Assembly (NCBI GenBank): GCA_003167555.1
Contig: PMSN01000012.1
Span: forward strand, 1 to 64,000
Direction: 5' to 3'
DNA length: 64,000 nucleotides
DNA from: Spartobacteria bacterium
GTDB taxonomy: Bacteria; Verrucomicrobiota; Verrucomicrobiia; Chthoniobacterales; UBA10450
Part shown: positions 9,197-16,624 of the stretch, in pieces
How the letters are laid out: each line of letters begins with the position of its first letter
How positions within the stretch are numbered: the stretch's first letter is position 1
Notes under the pieces: model-generated
What the model saw: the letters and a program-made list of their open reading frames with translations, nothing else
Told to the model about the DNA's origin: nothing
The model's database searches: none
Made by a program: the position numbers and the translations under genes

Positions 9197-9203
9197 CGCT
9201 TCG

Positions 9204-9226
9204 CGGAATTCGCCGCCCGAATTCCG
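9204..9226 (+). terminator. hairpin after mobA
   Basis: A perfect 9-bp inverted repeat CGGAATTCG-CCGCC-CGAATTCCG lies directly downstream of the mobA stop. There is no clear U-run after it, so it may be a transcript end or an mRNA-stabilising stem rather than a canonical intrinsic terminator. Confidence 0.5.
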
Positions 9227-9265
9227 TTGATGCGTGACACGCGGGACCGCACGTAGTCTGCAGTC

Positions 9266-9733
9266 ATGAAAACATCGAACTTTCGAATCGTTCCGCTCCG
9301 CACGGAAATCGCGGAGGCGGCGCGCGTCGCTGCCGCAGCAGGCGCTGCGGACCATCGCGTCGTGACCGCGGATTCGCCACGCGGTTATCCGTGCCGGCAC
9401 TGCCTTCAGTGGGCGCAACCTGGCGAGCGCATGATTTTGTTTCCCTTCGACGCCATCCCGCCCGGCCGTCCTTATTCGGAAAGCGGCCCGATCTTTGTCC
9501 ACGCTGAAGCGTGCGAACGCTACCGGGCCACGGAAGAATTTCCGGCCGCGTTTCGCGAGGGCCGCGTGCTGCGTGCCTACAATTCGCAGCACGATATCAT
9601 CGCGGCGGAGGTGGCAAATGGCGCTGGGCCGGAAGCAGTGATTGAAAGGTTTCTGCAAAAGCCTGAAACTGCTTTCGTTCATGTCCGCAGCGCGAGCCAC
9701 GGATGCTACACCATGGAGATCGAACGCATATGA
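9266..9733 (+). CDS. DUF1203 family protein
   Basis: A 155-residue cytosolic protein of the DUF1203 family. Visible family features are the PCRHCLQWAQPGERMILFPF block, with its Cys-x2-Cys, and GPIFVHAEACERY, followed by the YNSQHDIIAAE and HVRSASHGCYTMEI ends. The biochemical role of the family is not known to me. Its TGA overlaps the ATG of the Ada-type gene (ATGA), so the two are translationally coupled, which hints at a link to alkylation or stress response without proving it. Confidence 0.8.
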   Translation: MKTSNFRIVPLRTEIAEAARVAAAAGAADHRVVTADSPRGYPCRHCLQWAQPGERMILFPFDAIPPGRPYSESGPIFVHAEACERYRATEEFPAAFREGRVLRAYNSQHDIIAAEVANGAGPEAVIERFLQKPETAFVHVRSASHGCYTMEIERI

Positions 9734-10833
9734 AAGCGATGGAACTTCTTCCGCCCTCCGACATGATGTATCGCGCGCTGGTCAACCGCGATTCGAGTTT
9801 TGAAGGAATCTTTTTCGTCGGCGTGCGCACCACCGGAATTTTCTGCCGGCCCACGTGCTCCGCGAAAAAGCCGGCCCGTCAGAACGTCGATTTTTTCGCG
9901 ACGCCGAGCGAAGCGCTCCACGGCGGTTACCGCCCCTGCCTGCGTTGCCGGCCAATGGATCCGGGAGAAAAGCCGCCGGAGTTGATCGAGCGGCTGCGCG
10001 CGGAAGTCGAACGCGCTCCCGGCGGACGCCTGACCGACAAGGAACTCGCGGCGCTTTCGATCGATCCATCGACGGCGCGCCGGCAATTCAAGCGCCATTA
10101 CGGAATGACCTTCCAAGCGTATCATCGTGCCCGCCGAATGGGACTCGCGTTGCGCGAAGTGCGGCGTGGCGGGCGCGTTGACGAAGCGAAAAACGGCAGC
10201 GGTTTCGAATCGGCCAGCGGTTTTCGCGAAGCGTTCACCCGGATTTTCGGCGATCCGCCCACGGCGGCAAAGGCGCGCGCCTGCATGTTTGCCGAACGAA
10301 TCGAGACGCCGCTCGGCGCAATGCTCGCCGTCGCGGATGATCAAGGGTTGCGCCTGCTCGAATTCGCCGACCGGCGTGCGCTTGAAAGCGAGTTATCGAT
10401 TTTGCGCCAGCGCCTGAAGACGAACGTCGTGCCGGGAGAGCATCGTTATCTCGACGCGATCCGCGAACAACTCGCGCGTTATTTCGCCGGCGAAAATCTC
10501 GAGTTCGATATCCCTCTCGCGCCGATCGGATCGGATTTTCAAATGCGAGCCTGGGAGATCCTGCGCTCGATTCCCGTGGCGGAAACACGCTCCTATTCCT
10601 GGATGGCGGAACGCCTCGGCATTCCGAACGCGCGCCGCGCCGTCGGCCGCGCGAACGGCACAAACATGCTCTCGATTATCATTCCCTGTCACCGCGTCAT
10701 CCGCGCCGACGGCTCGCTCTGCGGTTACGGCGGTGGCCTCTGGCGAAAAAAATGGCTGCTCGATCACGAGCGGAAGTGGAAAAAAGTGACGAGTGACCAG
10801 CCTTCGCCCGGCTACGGCTTGGCAAGCAAGTGA
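9730..10833 (+). CDS. ada: Ada-type DNA-alkylation repair methyltransferase / AraC regulator
   Basis: A three-part Ada protein. The N-terminal Zn domain carries the four cysteines in GIFCRPTCSAKKP and RPCLRCRP, the first of which takes a methyl group from phosphotriesters. A short AraC-type HTH region follows (STARRQFKRHYGMTFQAYHRARRMG). The C-terminal O6-methylguanine methyltransferase has the IIPCHRVIRADG active site and the GYGGGLWRKKWLLDHE helix. I use the ATG at 9730, which overlaps the previous stop, instead of the track start at 9703. The last ~14 residues derive from a low-complexity direct repeat (gtgaccag) and differ from the family end. It is probably self-activating. Confidence 0.92.
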   Translation: MKAMELLPPSDMMYRALVNRDSSFEGIFFVGVRTTGIFCRPTCSAKKPARQNVDFFATPSEALHGGYRPCLRCRPMDPGEKPPELIERLRAEVERAPGGRLTDKELAALSIDPSTARRQFKRHYGMTFQAYHRARRMGLALREVRRGGRVDEAKNGSGFESASGFREAFTRIFGDPPTAAKARACMFAERIETPLGAMLAVADDQGLRLLEFADRRALESELSILRQRLKTNVVPGEHRYLDAIREQLARYFAGENLEFDIPLAPIGSDFQMRAWEILRSIPVAETRSYSWMAERLGIPNARRAVGRANGTNMLSIIIPCHRVIRADGSLCGYGGGLWRKKWLLDHERKWKKVTSDQPSPGYGLASK

Positions 10834-10856
10834 CCAGTGACAAGTTGATGATGAAC

Positions 10857-10930
10857 CGCGCCCAGGAGGACTCGAACCTCCGACCGTCGGATTAGAAATC
10901 CGATGCTCTATCCGGCTGAGCTATGAGCGC
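10857..10930 (-). tRNA. tRNA-Arg (anticodon TCT)
   Basis: The minus strand folds into a full cloverleaf. The acceptor stem is GCGCTCA / TGGGCGC, the D-arm is GCTC-AGCCGGATA-GAGC, the anticodon arm is TCGGA-TTTCTAA-TCCGA with anticodon TCT, and the T-arm is GGAGG-TTCGAGT-CCTCC. The discriminator base is G and CCA is not encoded, so it must be added after transcription. It decodes AGA/AGG. Confidence 0.97.
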
Positions 10931-11012
10931 TGGACGGGAATTATTCCGCTGCGCGCGAACAGAAATCCAGTCTTATCAGAGGCAGATGCCTCGACCTGGG
11001 CGAAAGGACGAC

Positions 11013-11084
11013 CTGTAGCGGCAGGCGTGTCGCCTGCAAGGATATCGCGCCACTCGCGGGCAGCCGACACGGCTGCCACTACAG
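11013..11084. repeat. CTGTAGCGGCAG-type palindromic repeat
   Basis: An inverted repeat with ~25-bp arms, CTGTAGCGGCAGGCGTGTCG at the left against the near-complement ending GCTGCCACTACAG at the right, separated by about 22 bp. It differs in sequence from the other palindrome families of the window. It lies next to tRNA-Arg and touches the stop of a possible small minus-strand ORF. Confidence 0.75.
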
Positions 11085-11282
11085 CTAATCGGTGATGCGG
11101 TGCTTCAGCTCCCAGACACGGAGAGCCGCGAGCAGGAGACTTTTCGTGCGCGTGAGCGTTCCGACGGCGGCCGGCTCGCGCACTCCGTTTTCCTGGATCT
11201 TCCGGGGACGGCCACGGCGCGCTTTCGTTCTTCCCGCCCCGCGCGTTTTCTCGCTCAACGGGAGGTGACCGATGTTGTTCAT
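11085..11282 (-). CDS. possible small AT-hook-like protein
   Basis: A 65-residue reading frame starting MNNIGHLPLSEK carries an AT-hook-like core (RRGRPRKI) surrounded by basic residues, and ends with a hydrophobic, possibly amphipathic tail (SLLLAALRVWELKHR). The ATG is internal to a longer track ORF whose upstream part overlaps sppA and is not credible. No strong ribosome-binding site is visible. If real it would be a small DNA-binding protein; the evidence is the motif alone. Confidence 0.35.
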   Translation of the reverse strand: MNNIGHLPLSEKTRGAGRTKARRGRPRKIQENGVREPAAVGTLTRTKSLLLAALRVWELKHRITD

Positions 11283-11412
11283 GGTTTCCCAAAAAGCACG
11301 TTGCGCGCCAGCGGTGGAAAAGGAGTCAGGGAGAATGGAGGATAGAGGATGGAAGGGGAGCGTTGGGAAATCCCTTGTGCGGCTGACCGTTCTCCGCAAA
11401 TTTCCCCCGGTC

Positions 11413-12414
11413 ATGGCTGCCAATCGGAAACTCGGCTGTCTCAGCATTTTTTTGTTCGTTGCCCTCTGCGCGAGCTTATTCGCGAATTTTGTCTTCGCGG
11501 TCATGGCCATCAGCCGCTTGAGCGGCAGCTCGCGACAGGAAGAGGCGCCGCCCCGCTTCCGCGAAGTGATTGTGCAGCGCGGCAACAACGACAAGATCGC
11601 GGTCATCACGATGCGCGGGCTGATCAGTTCGTCGCTGCCGGGCAACGTTGGTGATTCGATGGTGGACGACATGCGGGCGGCTTTGCAGCAGGCGCGCGAC
11701 GACGACAACGTGCGAGCGGTCGTGCTCGAGATCGATTCGCCCGGCGGCGAAGTCACCGCCTCGGATGTCATCTACAATTGGGTGGTGAAAACACGGGCAA
11801 AGAAACCGGTCGTGGTCTACATGGATTCGCTCGCGGCTTCCGGCGGCTACTACGTGGCGTGCGGCGGAAAATATTTGATGGCGAACGAAACGACGATCAC
11901 CGGCAGCATCGGTGTCATCATTCAAACGCTGAACTACGAGCAGCTCTTCAATAAAATCGGGCTCGCCTCGGTGGTTTTCAAGAGCGGCAAGTTCAAGGAC
12001 ATGCTCAACGGCGCCCGGCCGATCACGCCGGAGGAGCGCGATTATGTCCAGAGTTTCGTCATGAAAACCTACGACAAGTTTCTCGGGATCGTTGCGAAGG
12101 AGCGCAATGTGCCGGCGGATGTTTTGCGCAACACGGTCGCGGACGGGCGCATTCTCTCCGGCAAAGACGCGCTCGATAACAAGCTGATCGATGGTCTCGG
12201 CCAAATCGAAGATGCCTACGCGAAGGCAAAGGAACTCGGCAACGCGCGCGGGGCGACGATCGTGAAATATGGGCCGCCCTTTTCCTGGAGCCGCGTCTTC
12301 CGCGCCTTCAGCAGCGTCGGCGATTCGAAGATTGAGTTGACGCTCCCGAAGCAGCTCGTTCCGCAATTGGAATCCGGCCGCGCTTATTTTCTGCCGAGCT
12401 TCTACGCTCCCTGA
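11413..12414 (+). CDS. sppA: signal peptide peptidase SppA (S49 family)
   Basis: A membrane-bound serine protease that degrades cleaved signal peptides. It has one N-terminal membrane anchor (residues ~8-33), then the S49 domain with LEIDSPGGEVTASD, the nucleophile in DSLAASGGYYVACG (S143) and the general base in SGKFKD (K195). The 52-residue Ser-Lys spacing matches short Gram-positive-type SppA. The 333-residue length is of the short form. I start at ATG 11413, directly before the membrane anchor; the 47 upstream codons in the track look non-coding. It heads a long same-strand run. Confidence 0.92.
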   Translation: MAANRKLGCLSIFLFVALCASLFANFVFAVMAISRLSGSSRQEEAPPRFREVIVQRGNNDKIAVITMRGLISSSLPGNVGDSMVDDMRAALQQARDDDNVRAVVLEIDSPGGEVTASDVIYNWVVKTRAKKPVVVYMDSLAASGGYYVACGGKYLMANETTITGSIGVIIQTLNYEQLFNKIGLASVVFKSGKFKDMLNGARPITPEERDYVQSFVMKTYDKFLGIVAKERNVPADVLRNTVADGRILSGKDALDNKLIDGLGQIEDAYAKAKELGNARGATIVKYGPPFSWSRVFRAFSSVGDSKIELTLPKQLVPQLESGRAYFLPSFYAP

Positions 12415-12429
12415 GGCCAGCGCCGGAGC

Positions 12430-13239
12430 ATGTCGCCAGAGAGTTTTCTTCCGGCACTCGGTGCTGTCGTCCAGGCGCTGTTCCTGGTCGCGAGCGTTTA
12501 TATTTATGTCGCGCTGGCCCGGCAAATCAGCGTGCGCGCCGTTGATCCAGCCGCGGCCACCATCCGTAATTTTGGCTGGCCCGAGGCGGTTCTCGCGGCC
12601 CTGCTCTTTTTCTGGCTCCTGCGGGTCGCCGGATTGTCGTCTCAACACACCACGCAGATGGGAACGCGCGATCTCATCGCGAGCGGTATCCTCACGGTCG
12701 GTCTCCTGCTTTTTGTCGCGATCTTTCTTCGGCTGCGGCGGATCGATCTGAATTTCTTAGGCGGTTTTTCCAAGATCGGATTCTGGCGCACGGCCACGAC
12801 GGGCGTCGTGTTGATGGTGGCGGCGTATCCGTTGATCCTGCTCGCCGACGTCCTGACGCTAAAATTCCTTCGGGGCGGGAATGAGAAGCAGGCGATCATC
12901 GATCTCTTTAACTCCTCGAACACATTGGAGCAGCGAATCCTGATCATCGTCCTGGCGGTGACGATCGCACCCGTGGCCGAGGAATTTCTTTTCCGTTTCT
13001 TTCTTTATGGCGTGGTGAAGCGCTACCTCGGCCGACTTGTCGGGATCGTGGTCAGCGCGTTGCTTTTCGCCGCGGTCCACGCTCATCTCCCATCCTTTGC
13101 GCCGCTTTTCGTTCTCGGCGCCTGTTTCGCCATCGCCTACGAGTGGAGCGGCTCCATTCTCGTTTCAATGACGATGCACGCGTTTTTTAATGCGATCACT
13201 TTGACCGCGCTCGCGTTTCCCGAATTGAATCCCCCATGA
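12430..13239 (+). CDS. CPBP-family intramembrane metalloprotease
   Basis: A 269-residue polytopic membrane protein of the CPBP/Abi (type II CAAX endopeptidase-like) family. The diagnostic motifs are present: PVAEEFLFRFFLYG (EExxxR), FAAVHAHLPSF (His) and the last helix SMTMHAFFNA (HxxxN), which together form the intramembrane metal site. About seven hydrophobic segments are visible. Substrate unknown; bacterial members act in protein processing or self-immunity. It overlaps thiL by ATGA. Confidence 0.88.
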   Translation: MSPESFLPALGAVVQALFLVASVYIYVALARQISVRAVDPAAATIRNFGWPEAVLAALLFFWLLRVAGLSSQHTTQMGTRDLIASGILTVGLLLFVAIFLRLRRIDLNFLGGFSKIGFWRTATTGVVLMVAAYPLILLADVLTLKFLRGGNEKQAIIDLFNSSNTLEQRILIIVLAVTIAPVAEEFLFRFFLYGVVKRYLGRLVGIVVSALLFAAVHAHLPSFAPLFVLGACFAIAYEWSGSILVSMTMHAFFNAITLTALAFPELNPP

Positions 13240-14132
13240 ACCTGAGTGCGCTCGGCGAAGACAAGTTGCTCGCGCGACTCTTGCCGATGCTTACCCGCCA
13301 CGGCGCGGTGGTCGTCGGCGCCGGCGACGATTGCGCTGTTGTTGCGGGTCCGCGGCGGGGCGCGCTCCAACTGCTCAAGACGGATTGCATCGTGGAAGGA
13401 ATCCATTTTACCAGCAAAAGCCCTCCCGTATCGGTCGGGTGGAAAGCAATGGCGCGGCCGTTGAGCGATTTCGCCGCGATGTCCGGCCTGCCGCGGTTTG
13501 CGCTCGTGACGATGATTGTTCCGGCGGAACGCACCGTCGATTGGACCCGGAAAATTTATCGCGGTTTGGAAAAGGCGGCGCGCGCATTCGATGTCGCGAT
13601 TGTCGGCGGCGAAACGAGCAGCATCAAAGGCCCCGCGGTGATTTCCGTGAGCGTGACCGGCTTCGTCGAAAAGGGACGCTGGGTCGGCCGCGGCGGAGGA
13701 AAGGCGCGCGACGAATTATTTGTGACGGGTCGGTTAGGCGGCTCCCTGCGCGGACGGCATCTGAAATTCACGCCGCGGATTGAAGAGTCGCGCTGGCTGA
13801 CGAAAAACTTTCGCATCCACGCGATGATGGATTTGAGCGATGGACTCGGCGCGGACCTGCCGCGTCTCGCGCGCGCGAGCGGCGTCGGCTTCGAAGTGAA
13901 CGAGGCCGTGCTGCCGTTGAATCGCGGCTGTACGACGGAGCAAGCCATCTCCGACGGCGAAGATTATGAATTGCTCTTCGCGATCTCGCCGAAAGATTCA
14001 CGCTCGCTGCCAGCCCGCTGGCGCAAGATCTTTCCGCATCTACCGCTCACTCGGATCGGGCGCTTAAATCCAAAATTCAAAATCCAAAATCCAAAATGGC
14101 CACCCGGTTATGTTCATTTCAAACAGCGTTGA
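13236..14132 (+). CDS. thiL: thiamine-monophosphate kinase ThiL
   Basis: ThiL phosphorylates thiamine monophosphate to the active pyrophosphate. The N-terminal VVGAGDDCAVV binds ATP/Mg, followed by LKTDCIVEGIHF, the FVTGRLGGSLRGR loop and MMDLSDGLGADLPRLA. The length of 298 residues is close to the family norm. The C-terminus (KFKIQNPKWP) is encoded by an A-rich microrepeat and is not family-like. The start overlaps the CPBP stop (ATGA) and the end overlaps the tsaE start. Confidence 0.93.
   Translation: MNLSALGEDKLLARLLPMLTRHGAVVVGAGDDCAVVAGPRRGALQLLKTDCIVEGIHFTSKSPPVSVGWKAMARPLSDFAAMSGLPRFALVTMIVPAERTVDWTRKIYRGLEKAARAFDVAIVGGETSSIKGPAVISVSVTGFVEKGRWVGRGGGKARDELFVTGRLGGSLRGRHLKFTPRIEESRWLTKNFRIHAMMDLSDGLGADLPRLARASGVGFEVNEAVLPLNRGCTTEQAISDGEDYELLFAISPKDSRSLPARWRKIFPHLPLTRIGRLNPKFKIQNPKWPPGYVHFKQR
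14066..14099. repeat. CCAAAAT microrepeat in the 3' end of thiL
   Basis: A run of imperfect units aatccaaaattcaaaatccaaaatcc lies in frame in the last codons of thiL, immediately before the tsaE start. It adds about ten residues (NPKFKIQNPK) to the ThiL tail. The strongly A-rich composition contrasts with the surrounding GC-rich genes. Confidence 0.85.
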
Positions 14133-14526
14133 AGAAACAATCGCGGCCGGCCGGGCTCGCGGACAAACGGCGCGGCAGGGCGATGTGTTCGCGTTGACGG
14201 GAGATCTCGGCGCGGGGAAAACGCAATTCGTCAAAGGTTTCGTGGCCGGTCTGGGAAGCCGCGCCGAAGTAACCAGCCCCACGTTCGTGCTCGTGCACGA
14301 ATATACGGACGGACGCCTGCCCGTTTACCATTTCGATTTTTACCGGATCGAAGATCGCGAAGCCCTTCTCCGGCTCGGATTCGATGATTACATTTTCGGT
14401 GACGGTGTCTCGCTCATCGAGTGGGCCGACCGTTATGCCGATCTCATTCCGGAGGACGCGCAGTGGATTTTCTTCGCCCTGCAAAGCGAAAACAGCCGGG
14501 TGATCACGAACTCGGAGCCGCGATGA
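14110..14526 (+). CDS. tsaE: tRNA t6A biosynthesis ATPase TsaE
   Basis: TsaE is the P-loop ATPase that resets the TsaB-TsaD-TsaE complex making N6-threonylcarbamoyladenosine at position 37 of ANN-decoding tRNAs. The Walker A is TGDLGAGKTQFVKG (residues ~30-43); TSPTFVLVHEY and HFDFYRI follow, then SLIEWADR. The length of 138 residues is typical. It starts within the last codons of thiL and overlaps tsaB by ATGA, so it is coupled to its partner gene. Confidence 0.93.
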   Translation: MFISNSVEETIAAGRARGQTARQGDVFALTGDLGAGKTQFVKGFVAGLGSRAEVTSPTFVLVHEYTDGRLPVYHFDFYRIEDREALLRLGFDDYIFGDGVSLIEWADRYADLIPEDAQWIFFALQSENSRVITNSEPR

Positions 14527-15149
14527 AAATTCTCGCTCTGGAACTTTCAAGTGTGCAGGGGAGCATCGCGTGGCTCGACGGCGAACGCGATCCGTTCGCT
14601 GTCAGCTTTTCGAACGACCGCAAGCACTCCGGATTGTTCTTCGAAAATCTGCAACTCACTTCGCAACAATTCGGCGCGCCCGATCTCATCGTCGTGGGTC
14701 TTGGTCCGGGTTCGCACGCCGGTGTGCGCATCGCGGTCGCGACGGCGGTTGGGTTGCGGATGGCGTCGGGGGCAAAGTTGATGGGGGTTCCCTCCATCTG
14801 CGCGATCGATGCCGAAGCTCGCGAGTATTGCGCAATCGGAGACGCGCGGCGGCATTCATATTATTTTGTCCGAGTGAGCGCGGGTAAGCTGATCGACGGA
14901 CCATCGCTTCATTCCGCGGGGGAACTGGAGGCGAAAATCAGAGACGGGCCGCTCCCGGTTTATGCCTCTGAGTCGCTCGCTCAATTTCCTCAGGCGATCG
15001 TCGCGTTTCCTTCCGCGCGAAGATTGGGGGAACTGGCGCGCGATCAGGCGGATGAAATAAGCGACAGCCAACCGCTCGAACCGATTTATCTTCGCGAGCC
15101 ACACATCACGACACCGAAAGCCTCGCGCCCATCCGCCCTCATTTCATGA
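14523..15149 (+). CDS. tsaB: tRNA t6A biosynthesis scaffold protein TsaB
   Basis: TsaB is the inactive ASKHA-fold partner of TsaD in t6A synthesis. The N-terminal ILALELSSVQGSIAWLD, the HSGLFFENLQ segment and IVVGLGPGSHAGVRIAVATAVGL match the family. The 208-residue length is normal. I use ATG 14523 (overlapping the tsaE stop) instead of the track start 14421, whose first 34 codons lie inside tsaE. It overlaps alr by ATGA. TsaD and TsaC are not in the window. Confidence 0.9.
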   Translation: MKILALELSSVQGSIAWLDGERDPFAVSFSNDRKHSGLFFENLQLTSQQFGAPDLIVVGLGPGSHAGVRIAVATAVGLRMASGAKLMGVPSICAIDAEAREYCAIGDARRHSYYFVRVSAGKLIDGPSLHSAGELEAKIRDGPLPVYASESLAQFPQAIVAFPSARRLGELARDQADEISDSQPLEPIYLREPHITTPKASRPSALIS

Positions 15150-16252
15150 ACGCCGAAACCACCTACCGCTGTTGGGCTGAAATCGATCAAAGCGCGCTGC
15201 GGCACAATGCCGGAGTCGTGCGCGAGCGAATTGGGTCGAGGGTCGAATTGCTCGCCGTCGTCAAAGCGAACGGGTACGGGCACGGCATGGTCGGCGTAGC
15301 CAAAGCGCTGGCGCAGGACGCGCAATTCTTCGGCGTCGCGAATCTGGAAGAGGCCGCGACTCTGCGCAAAGAAGTCTCGCAGCCGATCATTATTCTCGGG
15401 CCTGCTTTGCCGGAGGAAAGACAGCCCATCGCCGAGGGTGGATTCATCCCGTCCGTCTCGACGTTCGACGAAGCGCAGGCTTTCGATCGCGCGGTGACGA
15501 AGTCTCCGATCGCCATCAATTTTGTTATTGATACCGGAATGGGGCGAATGGGAATTCCACAAGCGGAAGCAATCGCGCTCTTCCGGAAAGTCGCGGCGTT
15601 GCTGAACCTGAAAGTCCACAGTCTCTCGACGCATCTCCCGGTTTCAAATGAAGACGCGGATTTTACCCGGGCCGAGCTTTTGGACTTTGCTGATCTGGTG
15701 AAGAAACTTCGCGCGGAATTCCCGGGCGATTACAAAATCCACGTTTTGCCCAGCGCGGGCGTGCTCGCCTTCTCCGATCAGCCGTTCGACGTCGTGCGCG
15801 CGGGCCTGATGCTCTACGGCATCTCGCCGTTGGCCGATTCCCAAAAACTGTTGCGGCCGGTGATGACCTGGAAAACGCACATCGCGCTCATTCGCGATAT
15901 GCCGGCCGGACATGGCATCAGTTACGGCCGGACTTTCATCACGCCGCGGGAGATGCGCGTGGCCACGCTCTCGGCCGGTTATGCCGACGGATATCCGAGA
16001 CATCTTTCGAATCGCGATGCAACCGTGCTGGTGCGGGGCCGGCGTTGTGCGCTGCTCGGCCGCGTCACGATGGATTTGATGATGATCGATGTTTCGCACC
16101 TCGAAGAAGCGGAGGTGGGCGACGAGGTTGTCCTAATGGGCCGGCAGGGCGACGACGAAATTTCCGCGACAGAACTGGCGGACCGCGCAGAGACCATTTC
16201 CTGGGAGATCGTGACGCGGATTGGCAGTCGGGTGCGGCGCGTGTATCTGTGA
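15146..16252 (+). CDS. alr: alanine racemase
   Basis: A PLP enzyme that converts L- to D-alanine for peptidoglycan. The Schiff-base lysine is in LLAVVKANGYGHG (about residue 39). The second catalytic base, Tyr, is expected in GHGISYGRTF, and VTMDLMMIDVSHL near the C-terminus binds the partner subunit. The 368-residue length is standard. It overlaps tsaB by ATGA and is followed after 6 bp by a RelE-like ORF. Confidence 0.95.
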   Translation: MNAETTYRCWAEIDQSALRHNAGVVRERIGSRVELLAVVKANGYGHGMVGVAKALAQDAQFFGVANLEEAATLRKEVSQPIIILGPALPEERQPIAEGGFIPSVSTFDEAQAFDRAVTKSPIAINFVIDTGMGRMGIPQAEAIALFRKVAALLNLKVHSLSTHLPVSNEDADFTRAELLDFADLVKKLRAEFPGDYKIHVLPSAGVLAFSDQPFDVVRAGLMLYGISPLADSQKLLRPVMTWKTHIALIRDMPAGHGISYGRTFITPREMRVATLSAGYADGYPRHLSNRDATVLVRGRRCALLGRVTMDLMMIDVSHLEEAEVGDEVVLMGRQGDDEISATELADRAETISWEIVTRIGSRVRRVYL

Positions 16253-16258
16253 GCAGCG

Positions 16259-16624
16259 ATGTTTCAGATCATCTTCAACGAATTGAGCGCCGCGGAGATG
16301 TCGGCGTTGCCTAAGACCTTGCAGCTTGATTTGCTCGCGGAGTTCCAGATTCTGCCCGAAGACCTCGATAATCTCGATGCGAGCCGTTTCGGCGTGATCG
16401 AGCGCGCAGGAAAAAAACTGCATCGCTACCGCGCAAAAGATTACCGGATTTATTTCGAGAAGCGCGCGGAGGGAATCACCGTCCACCGCGTCCTGCACAA
16501 GAACACGTTTCGCGATTTTCTTTTCCGCAGCAAACTGCCCATGGCGGAAGACGATCAGCTCGGCAAGACGCGCGAATTCTGGAAGTTGATCGAGCAAGGC
16601 GAGCGGACCAGCAAAGCGTCGTGA
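16259..16624 (+). CDS. solitary RelE/ParE-like toxin-fold protein
   Basis: A 121-residue protein with a RelE-superfamily core: the FNELSAAEM helix, then KLHRYRAKDYRIYFEKRAEGITVHRVLHKNTFRDFLFR, which resembles the basic beta-strands and C-terminal helix of ribosome-dependent RNases. No antitoxin gene is adjacent. It sits between alr and an aminotransferase gene and overlaps the latter by GTGA. It may have been domesticated into the operon or be controlled in trans. The C-terminal 25 residues are an extra polar extension. Confidence 0.65.
   Translation: MFQIIFNELSAAEMSALPKTLQLDLLAEFQILPEDLDNLDASRFGVIERAGKKLHRYRAKDYRIYFEKRAEGITVHRVLHKNTFRDFLFRSKLPMAEDDQLGKTREFWKLIEQGERTSKAS

Noticed and set aside
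16259-16624. Reading the RelE-like gene as part of a classic toxin-antitoxin pair
   Set aside because: Neither neighbour is an antitoxin; alr and the aminotransferase are unambiguous enzymes and overlap or abut it directly.
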